Below are positions 7,796 to 13,866 of a DNA stretch of 13,866 nucleotides, one piece after another. The DNA lies in assembly GCA_964364855.1 (NCBI GenBank), contig CAYINU010000055.1, positions 1 through 13,866 of the forward strand. The letters run 5' to 3'. Below the pieces are notes generated by a model, which worked only from the letters and a program-made list of their open reading frames with translations, made no database searches and was not told the DNA's origin. Source of the stretch: CAYINU01 sp964364855 (GTDB lineage Bacteria; Margulisbacteria; Marinamargulisbacteria; CAYINU01). Position numbers and translations under genes: made by a program. Position 1 is the first letter of the stretch. Each line of letters starts with the position of its first letter.

Positions 7796-7962
7796 GTAAC
7801 AAGCCAAAACACAGACGCTAAATGCGCAACTGTACCCTTCGGCCCCTCCACCCAACGGCACCGGTACACTCTCTCCGGGTCGCCTGTGGTCCGAATGCCT
7901 GTGCAACTGCACGATTTTCTTGCTCTTGTTCCCAATAAAATACAAAATCGAAAGGAGTTCTT
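7796..7962 (+). promoter_or_regulatory. long, probably structured 5' leader of nrdA
   Basis: If transcription starts near 7796, the leader is about 167 bases. It is locally GC-richer than the AT-rich DNA before it. TGTACC (7831-7836) and GGTACA (7863-7868) form a 6-base-pair stem enclosing a smaller GCC/GGC stem, and GTGC/GCAC (7901-7912) closes a small hairpin around AACT. The element TG[C/T]GCAACTG occurs twice (7823-7832 and 7900-7909). A strong AAAGGAG (7951-7957) lies 5 bases before the GTG start. I do not recognise a named riboswitch. Within the gene-free stretch 7548-7962 the other contents are the lpdA relic, the candidate terminator and the promoter. Confidence 0.35.
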
Positions 7963-10844
7963 GTGAACACTCTCCAGTACATCATCAAACGTAATGGCCA
8001 GCGCGTCGCCTTTGACAGGACTCTCATTTTTGTTGCCATTGAAAAGGCGTTCTTATCTGACAATCTCATTGATACTTCCGCAGTCGCCGCTCTGACTGAC
8101 GAAGTTGTTTCCCGCGCCGAGCAACGCCTAGGGGCGTCTGATACGACCCAAGTCGAGGATATCCAAGACATCGTCGAAGATGTCTTAATGAAAAATGGGT
8201 ATCACCGCATCGCCAAAAATTACATTTTATATCGCGAACGCCGCACCCAAGTCCGCCAGCAACAAATCCTGGATCAGATCAAAAAGAAAAAACTGGAAGT
8301 CCAGCTCGAAGACGGTAGTACTGCAACCTTTGATGCCAAAGCCATTATTGATAAAATTCACCGCCTGTCTGCCGGCCTGCGCCATATCGATGTATCCGAT
8401 GTCATCGACTCGGTGGTCAAATTGGTCTACGACCGGATCACCAAAAAAGAACTGGATCTTCTGGTATTGGGCGCTGCCCGTGAACGCATCGAGCGCCACT
8501 ACGACTATTCGTATTTGGCTTCCCGTATCGCACTAAGCGACTTGTACCGCGACGTACTCAAGGTCAATAATCCCCAGCCCGAACTGGAAAAAGCGTATAA
8601 AGCCCAATTCAAAGCCTATATCCAACACGGTACCGAAATGGAAATGCTCAATGCCGAACTAAGTACGTTTAACCTGGATACCTTGGCCGCCGCTCTGGAA
8701 CCCCAACGCGACGACCAATTTATGTACCTGGGCATTCAAATCCTCATGGACCGCTATTTGCTGCGGGACCGCTCTACCCAAAAGCAAATTTACGAATTAC
8801 CCCAATGGTTCTGGATGCGGGTGGCGATGGGCCTAGCCCTCAAAGAAAAAGACCGCGAAAAATGGGCGATCGCGTTTTATCAAATCTTATCCAAAATGGA
8901 TCTCGTCTCATCCACCCCGACCCTATTTAACAGCGGTACCAACCACAGCCAAATGAGCTCGTGTTATATCAATATTGCCGATGACTCTCTGACCAGCATT
9001 TTCAAACTCTATGGCGACAATGCTAACTTGAGCAAATGGGCCGGCGGTATCGGAACCAGTTGGACCCGCATTCGTGCCACCGGATCCAAAATCAAAGGGA
9101 CCAATGGCGAATCCCAAGGTGTCATTCCCTTTATCAAGATCTACAACGACGTCGCCCTGGCCGTAAACCAAGGCGGCAAACGAAAAGGNNNNNNNNNNNN
9201 NNNNNNNNNNNNNNNNNNNNNNNNNNNNNNNNNNNNNNNNNNNNNNNNNNNNNNNNNNNNNNNNNNNNNNNNNNNNNNNNNNNNNNNNTCAAGATCTACA
9301 ACGACGTCGCCCTGGCCGTAAACCAAGGCGGCAAACGAAAAGGAGCCATGTGCGCTTACATGGAAGTGTGGCACCTCGATTTCGAACAATTTTTGGAATT
9401 GAAGAAAAACACGGGGGACGAACGCCGCCGTGCCCACGATATCAACACCGCCGCTTGGATTCCGGATTTGTTTATCAAACGGGTCAAAGAAAACGGTAAT
9501 TGGACGCTCTTTTGTCCCTCTCAAGTGCCGGATCTGCATGACCTGTATGGCCAGGCATTTGAAGATCGCTATGTACAGTATGAGCAACAAAATATGCCCC
9601 GAGCCAAGACCGTAAAAGCCACGGATTTATGGCGGAAAATGTTGACGATGCTCTATGAAACCGGGCATCCGTGGCACACCTACAAAGACGTCATCAACTT
9701 GCGCAATCCACAAGACCATGTGGGTGTTGTACACAGTTCTAATTTGTGCACTGAAATCACGTTAAACACTTCCAACGAGGAAACCGCCGTCTGCAATTTG
9801 GCGAGCTTAAACCTGGCCAATATGATCACCGACGGTGATCTGGACGAAGACAAGATTCGAACCACGGTCGAGATCGGCATTCGGATGCTGGACAACGTGA
9901 TAGACAACAATTTTTACCCCATTCCGGAGGCGGAAACCGCCAACTTGCGCCACCGTGCCATCGGATTGGGCGTGATGGGCTACCAGGATGCGCTGTATCA
10001 GCTCAATATCAAATTCCGCTCCAACGAGAATATGGAATTTGCGGACCGGTCGATGGAAATCGTGTCTTACTACGCTATTCTGGCCAGCGCCAAATTGGCC
10101 AGAGAGCGTGGCGCTTACTCGACATTTAAAGGCAGTAAATGGGATCGGGGCATTTTCCCTTATGACACGCTAAAACTCGTCGATGACTACCGTGGCGAGC
10201 CCATCAAAGTGGATCGTTCCATCCGCATGAATTGGGATAGCCTCAAAGCCCAAGTCCAACAATGGGGCATGCGAAACAGCAACACCATGGCCATCGCACC
10301 GACCGCAACCATTTCCAACATCACCGGCGTATACCCTTGCACAGAACCGGCCTACAAAAACATCTATATGAAGGAAAACCTGTCGGGTAACTTTGTCGTC
10401 GTCAATCGCTATCTGGTGGACGATCTGGAACGGTTGGGGCTGTGGAATACGGATATGCTCAATCAAATCAAACTCAACGATGGATCCATTCAAAACATCA
10501 CCGAAATTCCCGAATTCATCCGCGAAAAATACCGTGAGATCTTTGAAATCGAGCCGCAATGGATCTTGCAGTCCGCCGCCCGCCGAGCAAAGTGGATCGA
10601 CCAATCCGCCTCTACCAACATTTTCCTGACCACCACATCGGGGAAAATGATCAGTGACACCTATATGACCGCATGGGAATATGGTTTGAAAACAACCTAC
10701 TATTTGCGTACGTTGGGTGCCTCTCAGGTAACGAAAGCCACCACGTCAACTCCGGCCTATGATGTCTTGCCGCAACCCACAGAAACCATTCCGGAAGTCA
10801 AAGTCTGCGCCCTAAACGACCCCACCTGCGAAGTATGCCAGTAA
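7963..10844 (+). CDS. nrdA: ribonucleoside-diphosphate reductase, alpha subunit (class I)
   Basis: This is the large subunit that reduces ribonucleoside diphosphates to deoxyribonucleotides. As written it is interrupted by 100 N at 9189-9288 and a repeated 55-base segment. Removing bases 9189-9343 joins the two halves in frame into 908 residues. The protein opens with two ATP-cone-like regions (about 4-95 and 106-200); the second lacks the usual Lys-Arg start and may be degenerate. Catalytic residues are present in merged numbering: C334 (SSCYI), the N542-x-C544-x-E546 radical centre (NLCTE), the second active-site cysteine C559, the Y861-Y862 radical-transfer pair, and a C-terminal redox CEVC (904-907). 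The GTG start is set by AAAGGAG at 7951-7957. Allosteric control of overall activity by ATP/dATP is expected from the cones. nrdB follows after an unusual repeat-filled gap. Confidence 0.95.
9189..9288. other. assembly gap of 100 N inside nrdA, probably spurious
   Basis: Exactly 100 N separate two pieces of nrdA. The 55 bases before the gap (9134-9188) are identical to the 55 bases after it (9289-9343), as when two overlapping contigs are joined with a placeholder gap. Collapsing the overlap and the N run restores the frame and gives a protein stretch (VNQGGKRKGAMCAYMEVWHLD) that is continuous with the family. Confidence 0.88.
9289..9343 (+). repeat. duplicated contig end (artefact) after the gap
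   Basis: These 55 bases are an exact copy of 9134-9188. The length equals a common de Bruijn k-mer size, so this is likely the shared overlap of two contigs rather than a biological duplication. Confidence 0.85.
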
Positions 10845-10848
10845 ACAC

Positions 10849-11017
10849 AAAGGAGCTGCACGGCAGCGACCGCAAGGAGCGTACCCGCGGTGCCGAGCGT
10901 GAAAATCAAAAGGAGGCACACGGTGCCGACCGCGAGGCTTTTGCCGAGCGTAAAAATCAAAAGGAGCTGCACGGCAGCGACCGCGAGGGTTTTCCCGAGC
11001 GTAAAAATCAAAAGGAG
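10849..11017 (+). repeat. 51-base tandem repeat with paired hairpins and ribosome-binding cores between nrdA and nrdB
   Basis: Four copies of an AAAGGAG core occur at 10849-10855, 10909-10915, 10960-10966 and 11011-11017. The last three are spaced 51 bases apart; the first is 60 from the second because of a 9-base insertion. The last serves as the nrdB ribosome-binding site, 9 bases before its ATG. After each of the first three cores comes hairpin 1, a 5-base-pair stem with loop ACG (10855-10867, 10915-10927, 10966-10978). Hairpin 2 follows, CGC-GA-GGN-TTTT-NCC-GA-GCG, at 10931-10950 and 10982-11001; in the first copy it is altered (10871-10899). The two full copies differ at eight bases, all in stems, forming four compensatory pairs. 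The stretch also stays open as a charged 17-residue repeat, but the differences change amino acids while preserving stems. Function is unknown. Confidence 0.88.
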
Positions 11018-11026
11018 TAAATACAA

Positions 11027-12088
11027 ATGGCTATAAACAATCTATTTCAAGGGGACTTTCAAGAAAGCAAGATGACCAACGCGGAAATCATCAACCGTCG
11101 CCGTGTGATCAACGGCTATGACGACGGCTTGATGCAGGTCTCTCCGCTCAAGCACCCATGGGCTTACGATATTTTCAATACCATGATCAAAAATACATGG
11201 GTGCCGCAAGAAGTTCCCATGCAAGCCGACGTGAATATGTGGAACGATCCTAATGCCCTACGTCCCAATGAGCGGAATGTGTACGAGCGCAGCTTGGCGT
11301 TTGTGTCGAACTTGGATGGCCTGCAAACCAATAATTTGGCCTGTAACATTATCCGTCACATCACCAGTCCCGAAGTCGTGATGGCCATTGCCCGCCAAAC
11401 CTACGAGGAAGCGCTGCATGTGCAAAGCTATGCCACATTGGTAGAGGCCCTTGGACTGGATCCGGAGACCATTTACGGACTTTACCGACATGACAAAGAA
11501 CTGTACGAAAAGAACAAAACCGTGTTGCGCGCGGTGAATAAGATTGCGGACATCAGTTTCAAGACAGGCACCCTGGAAACCGATCAGATGTTTTTGGAAG
11601 CATGTGTGGGCAATATTATCTTGGAAGGTATTTATTTCTTCTCCGCGTTTTTGATTTTTTATGTGCTCAAGCGCAACAACAAAATGCCGGGCAGCGGCGA
11701 GATAATCCAGTTCATCAACCGCGACGAAGACATGCACCTGCGATTATTTGTCCATATCACCAACACGATCCGTCAAGAACAACCTGAACTCTGGACACCC
11801 GAATTCCAGGAACGCATCATCCAAAACATCCGAGATGCCATTGAGATGGAATACGCCTGGGGAGCGTCATGCATCCGCGAAGGAATTCTCGGCCTTACTC
11901 CTGAAAATCTGCGGGAGTACTTACAGTTCGTGGGAGACATGCGGTTGCAAAGCATCGGTCTGCCCAAACTCTGGAACAGCAAAAATCCATTTCCGTGGAT
12001 AGACGAATTCACCCAAGGGTCCATGATCGAGGTCAATTTCTTCGAAGGTACCATACGCGAATACCAAACCGGCACCTTGCAGTGGTAA
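11027..12088 (+). CDS. nrdB: ribonucleoside-diphosphate reductase, beta subunit (class I)
   Basis: This is the radical-generating small subunit and partner of NrdA. All six dinuclear-metal ligands map by alignment to E. coli NrdB: D97 (SNLDGLQ), E128 and H131 (EEALH), E200 (ILEGIYFF), and E234 and H237 (RDEDMH). The radical tyrosine is present as Y135 in HVQSY, so the protein fits a tyrosyl-radical enzyme rather than a class Ic type lacking that tyrosine. The 353 residues are near the family's usual length, and the C-terminal tail (EYQTGTLQW) is the segment expected to dock on NrdA. The start is set by the AAAAGGAG at 11010-11017, which belongs to the upstream tandem repeat. The PPTase gene begins 22 bases after its stop (10 if the upstream GTG is used). 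Confidence 0.96.
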   Translation: MAINNLFQGDFQESKMTNAEIINRRRVINGYDDGLMQVSPLKHPWAYDIFNTMIKNTWVPQEVPMQADVNMWNDPNALRPNERNVYERSLAFVSNLDGLQTNNLACNIIRHITSPEVVMAIARQTYEEALHVQSYATLVEALGLDPETIYGLYRHDKELYEKNKTVLRAVNKIADISFKTGTLETDQMFLEACVGNIILEGIYFFSAFLIFYVLKRNNKMPGSGEIIQFINRDEDMHLRLFVHITNTIRQEQPELWTPEFQERIIQNIRDAIEMEYAWGASCIREGILGLTPENLREYLQFVGDMRLQSIGLPKLWNSKNPFPWIDEFTQGSMIEVNFFEGTIREYQTGTLQW

Positions 12089-12110
12089 GAGAAAAGGCGT
12101 GGAAGCAAGT

Positions 12111-12722
12111 GTGAAATCAAAAGGATTGGTCCTTGCGCGTATCGAGGACCTTCCTTCTGAGTTTACTTTATCCTCTGCGGAGCAGCAGATTGCAGAGGGC
12201 ATTCGAAATATCGCTGCTCGCCAGCGTTTTACGGCCGGACGGTGGGCGGCTCGTCTGGCCTTGGCCCAGCACCATGCGGAATTGCATTCGATTTCGGTTA
12301 TTCGCGGAAACCTTCATCAACCTGTCGTAACGGGCAGTTCCTTTCAAGTCAGCATCAGCCACACGCAACACTGGGTCGCAGCCTACGCTTTTCCAGCCAC
12401 GGCTGTCGCGGGATTGGATATCGAAGAACCTCGACGGGGCCTTGAAGGTGTGTGGTCGCGCATCACCACAGACACGGAAAAATCACTGAGTACCACCTGG
12501 CCGCTGACCGCTGATCAAAAGGCGCTGCTCATATGGTCGGCCAAAGAAAGTTTGGCCAAAGCGTTGCGTACCGGCATCTCGACCACGTTGGATCCCTTTG
12601 CCATTGCATCGGCTACGTGTGAAAACGGGACATGGTTTTGCCGCCATAGCGGATTTCCGATGCTAGGTACGCGGGTTGTGTTCCAAGAGGGTCTTGTTAT
12701 AGCACTAACACAGGAACTTTAG
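12111..12722 (+). CDS. 4'-phosphopantetheinyl transferase, Sfp superfamily
   Basis: This enzyme moves the phosphopantetheine arm of CoA to a serine of an acyl or peptidyl carrier protein and releases 3',5'-ADP. With the GTG at 12111 it has 203 residues. The ACPS-type signature is visible: VAGLDIEEPRR with metal ligands D103 and E105, and WSAKESLAKAL with E146 and K150, spaced as in Sfp. SISHT before the first motif fits the CoA-binding region. The start is uncertain. A GTG at 12099 gives four more residues but sits 1 base from its only AAGG, whereas the GTG at 12111 has GGAAG 5 bases before it. The gene follows nrdB so closely that it is probably co-transcribed with it. Its carrier protein cannot be told from this window. 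Confidence 0.85.
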   Translation: MKSKGLVLARIEDLPSEFTLSSAEQQIAEGIRNIAARQRFTAGRWAARLALAQHHAELHSISVIRGNLHQPVVTGSSFQVSISHTQHWVAAYAFPATAVAGLDIEEPRRGLEGVWSRITTDTEKSLSTTWPLTADQKALLIWSAKESLAKALRTGISTTLDPFAIASATCENGTWFCRHSGFPMLGTRVVFQEGLVIALTQEL

Positions 12723-12739
12723 TTAGATCACGCTTCGCA

Positions 12740-12764
12740 GTAACTCCAGCCTCGCTCGGGTTAC
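12740..12764. other. hairpin in the GC-rich convergent intergenic region
   Basis: GTAAC (12740-12744) pairs with GTTAC (12760-12764), and T-G and C-G pairs extend the stem to 7. It lies in the 100-base gap between two convergent genes (12723-12822). The rest of that gap is GC-rich, with TCGGTGC repeated 18 bases apart (12771, 12789) and a GGGGACCCC palindrome. No T-run follows on either strand, so it is not a classical terminator, but termination of both flanking genes would be expected here. Confidence 0.35.
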
Positions 12765-12822
12765 CTCGGCTCGGTGCGGGGACCCCAGTCGGTGCCACCC
12801 CTCTTGTGTCTTTGAGCAGCTC

Positions 12823-13641
12823 TTATTGTTTCCAAATACCTTGGGCTATTAAATACTCTGCCAGTGCCGGAGAGCTCACCGCCCAAAAACCCGGCACTGC
12901 GACGGCTTGAGTGTTGTATTGGGGTAATCCGCCATCCGGAAGTCGCATTTGGCCGCCGGACTCCCAGACAATCAAATCTCCCGCTGCCACATCCCATTCA
13001 TTGATGGCCTGCACGCGGCGGTACAGGCTCACATCCCCGCGCGCCAATAGGCAAAATTTATACGCGCTGCCTACCACCACCGGTTTGACCTGAGGAAGGC
13101 GTTGGATAAGGTCTTTTAAAAACCGGCTCATATGTGCGGTATGGTGAGACCGGCTTTTCAGCACATAGATCGGATCTTGCGTTTGCCATTGAGGGGGGGA
13201 AATCCGAACTGGCTTGGCAGTGTCAGCAACAAAATAGGCTCCCTGTCCGGCCACGGCAAAAAAGGACTCCTGTTTTGCAGGCATTAAGATCGCCGAAAAC
13301 ACCGGACGCCCCTTTTGAATCAGGGCAGCGCAGATCGCAAATTCATCGTTGCCGTTGACCAATTCCCGGGTCCCGTCAATGGGATCCGTGATCCAACACG
13401 TGGACCAGGTTTTGCGTTCCTTCCAGTCCGGCACCCGTTTTTCCTCGGACACTACCGGTACAGTTGGGGTCAGCCGATGAAAAAGAGAGAGCAACAACTC
13501 TTGTGCGGCAAAATCAACGGAAGTAACCGGAGATCCATCTTTTTTGATATGGGTTTCAAACGGTTCAAAAGCCAAGAGGCGCACCTTGGCGGAAATGTCT
13601 AAAAAATAGGGGAGCCAGTCCGCATAGGGACGTTTCATCAT
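12823..13641 (-). CDS. cysQ: 3'(2'),5'-bisphosphate nucleotidase, CysQ-like (inositol monophosphatase superfamily)
   Basis: This Mg-dependent phosphatase of the FIG/IMP superfamily most likely hydrolyses 3'-phosphoadenosine 5'-phosphate to AMP. The 272 residues show the superfamily metal-site motifs in order: D43 (TSVDF), E66-E67 (SEEK), D86-P-I-D89-G-T (WITDPIDGTRE) and D217 (EWDVAAGD). The GSAYKFCLLARGDVSLYRR stretch before the last motif is typical of CysQ rather than of plain inositol monophosphatases. The start ATG is at 13639-13641 with a second ATG directly after; GAGTGAG just upstream is a fair ribosome-binding site. It converges with the PPTase gene, whose reaction yields the same 3',5'-ADP, and diverges from the lipoprotein-like gene. 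The alternative is another IMP-family phosphatase. Confidence 0.88.
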   Translation of the reverse strand: MMKRPYADWLPYFLDISAKVRLLAFEPFETHIKKDGSPVTSVDFAAQELLLSLFHRLTPTVPVVSEEKRVPDWKERKTWSTCWITDPIDGTRELVNGNDEFAICAALIQKGRPVFSAILMPAKQESFFAVAGQGAYFVADTAKPVRISPPQWQTQDPIYVLKSRSHHTAHMSRFLKDLIQRLPQVKPVVVGSAYKFCLLARGDVSLYRRVQAINEWDVAAGDLIVWESGGQMRLPDGGLPQYNTQAVAVPGFWAVSSPALAEYLIAQGIWKQ

Positions 13642-13678
13642 GAACTCACTCTACACAAGAGGACAACGATTGTGAATG

Positions 13679-13687
13679 TGCTATACT
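13679..13687 (+). promoter_or_regulatory. extended -10 promoter of the last gene
   Basis: TGCTATACT (13679-13687) is an extended -10 element: TG, one base, then TATACT with 5 of 6 matches. It lies 28 bases before the ATG at 13716. No good -35 is visible, which is tolerated for extended -10 promoters. Confidence 0.5.
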
Positions 13688-13715
13688 AGACGCATCCTCT
13701 CCCGGAGATTTTTCC

Positions 13716-13866
13716 ATGAAAAAATTCGCCTTATTGGCGATGATTGTTCTGTCTGGACTGTCTTGCAGTACCACTGTGGCACGATTTCAGGATTCTGCCG
13801 GCCATATCATTCGTATTATCGATGTGGGACGTGCCACACATCACCCGGACGGCCATTATTACATCG
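13716..13866 (+). CDS. exported protein, possible lipoprotein (partial, runs off the window)
   Basis: The 50 visible residues begin with a short signal peptide: MKKF, a hydrophobic core ALLAMIVLSGL, then SC at 16-17. The cysteine followed by STT suggests a lipoprotein, although the residues before it (G-L-S-C) are not the canonical L-S/A-G/A-C order, so an ordinary signal peptide is also possible. The mature part (RFQDSAGHIIRIIDVGRATHHPDGHYYI) matches no family I can name. A GGAGA at 13704-13708 sits 7 bases before the ATG, and an extended -10 promoter lies upstream. It is divergent from the cysQ-like gene, with 74 bases between them. Confidence 0.75.
   Translation, partial: MKKFALLAMIVLSGLSCSTTVARFQDSAGHIIRIIDVGRATHHPDGHYYI

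Noticed and set aside
7660..7800. NrdR boxes upstream of nrdA
   Set aside because: No pair of 16-base palindromes resembling the NrdR consensus was found; the closest stretch, around ACACCATGCATG, fits poorly.
7831..7912. Cobalamin riboswitch in the nrdA leader
   Set aside because: No B12-box-like sequence is visible, and the downstream enzyme is a class I, not a B12-dependent class II, reductase.
7781..7966. Leader-peptide gene overlapping the nrdA start (GTGA overlap)
   Set aside because: The frame has no ribosome-binding site at any internal start, and its first codon lies inside the -10 box. The overlap with nrdA is likely accidental.
9189..9343. Intron, intein or insertion interrupting nrdA
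   Set aside because: The exact 55-base overlap on both sides of exactly 100 N and the restored frame after collapsing fit a scaffolding gap better.
10849..11017. CRISPR array
   Set aside because: There are only three to four copies, the whole unit is repeated with no unique spacers, and no cas genes are near.
10757..11026. Reverse-strand hydrophobic repeat protein (LLLIFTLG repeats)
   Set aside because: It is the complement of the 51-base repeat plus the nrdA end. It has no ribosome-binding site, and its low complexity follows from the repeat.
12723..12822. tRNA or other small RNA gene in the convergent spacer
   Set aside because: There is no T-loop-like GGTTC motif, no cloverleaf pairing and no promoter on either strand.

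Overview
The window looks like a piece of a proteobacterial chromosome, most likely gammaproteobacterial. The homodimeric AceE-type pyruvate dehydrogenase E1, the tight aceE-aceF-lpdA order, a class I ribonucleotide reductase with two N-terminal ATP-cone regions, a CysQ-type phosphatase and clear purine-rich Shine-Dalgarno sites all fit. This rests on protein character and gene order only, and the genus is not identifiable by eye.

Layout. Bases 1-273 hold the 3' remnant of a winged-helix protein with no usable start. Bases 397-5783 are a complete pyruvate dehydrogenase operon (E1, E2, E3) followed by a hairpin terminator. Bases 5910-7547 are an accessory block of two small two-gene modules: a DUF4160/DUF2442 pair, then a small unknown protein overlapping a zeta-toxin-like P-loop kinase. 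Just after the block, at 7556-7588, lies a 33-base near-copy of the 3' end of lpdA. The block is therefore bracketed by a duplicated lpdA tail, as expected for an insertion at the 3' end of that gene. Then come a candidate terminator, a promoter and a roughly 170-base leader for the ribonucleotide reductase operon nrdA-nrdB, with a phosphopantetheinyl transferase gene 22 bases (10 if the upstream GTG is used) behind nrdB. A convergent cysQ-like gene and the start of a divergent exported protein close the window.

Two points matter most. First, the nrdA-nrdB intergenic stretch (10849-11017) is a tandem repeat with a 51-base unit. Each unit carries an AAAGGAG ribosome-binding core and two short hairpins. 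All eight base differences between the two full 51-base copies pair with each other as four compensatory changes, while four amino acids would change if the stretch were read as protein. That is strong internal evidence for selection or conversion acting on folded RNA (or DNA). Second, the run of 100 N in nrdA is very probably an assembly artefact. The 55 bases before it are repeated exactly after it, and merging the overlap restores one 908-residue reading frame.

Working together: the PDH operon makes acetyl-CoA. NrdAB makes deoxynucleotides. The PPTase loads carrier proteins from CoA and releases 3',5'-ADP, which the neighbouring CysQ-like enzyme could clear. The accessory block looks like selfish or defensive cargo unrelated to these functions.
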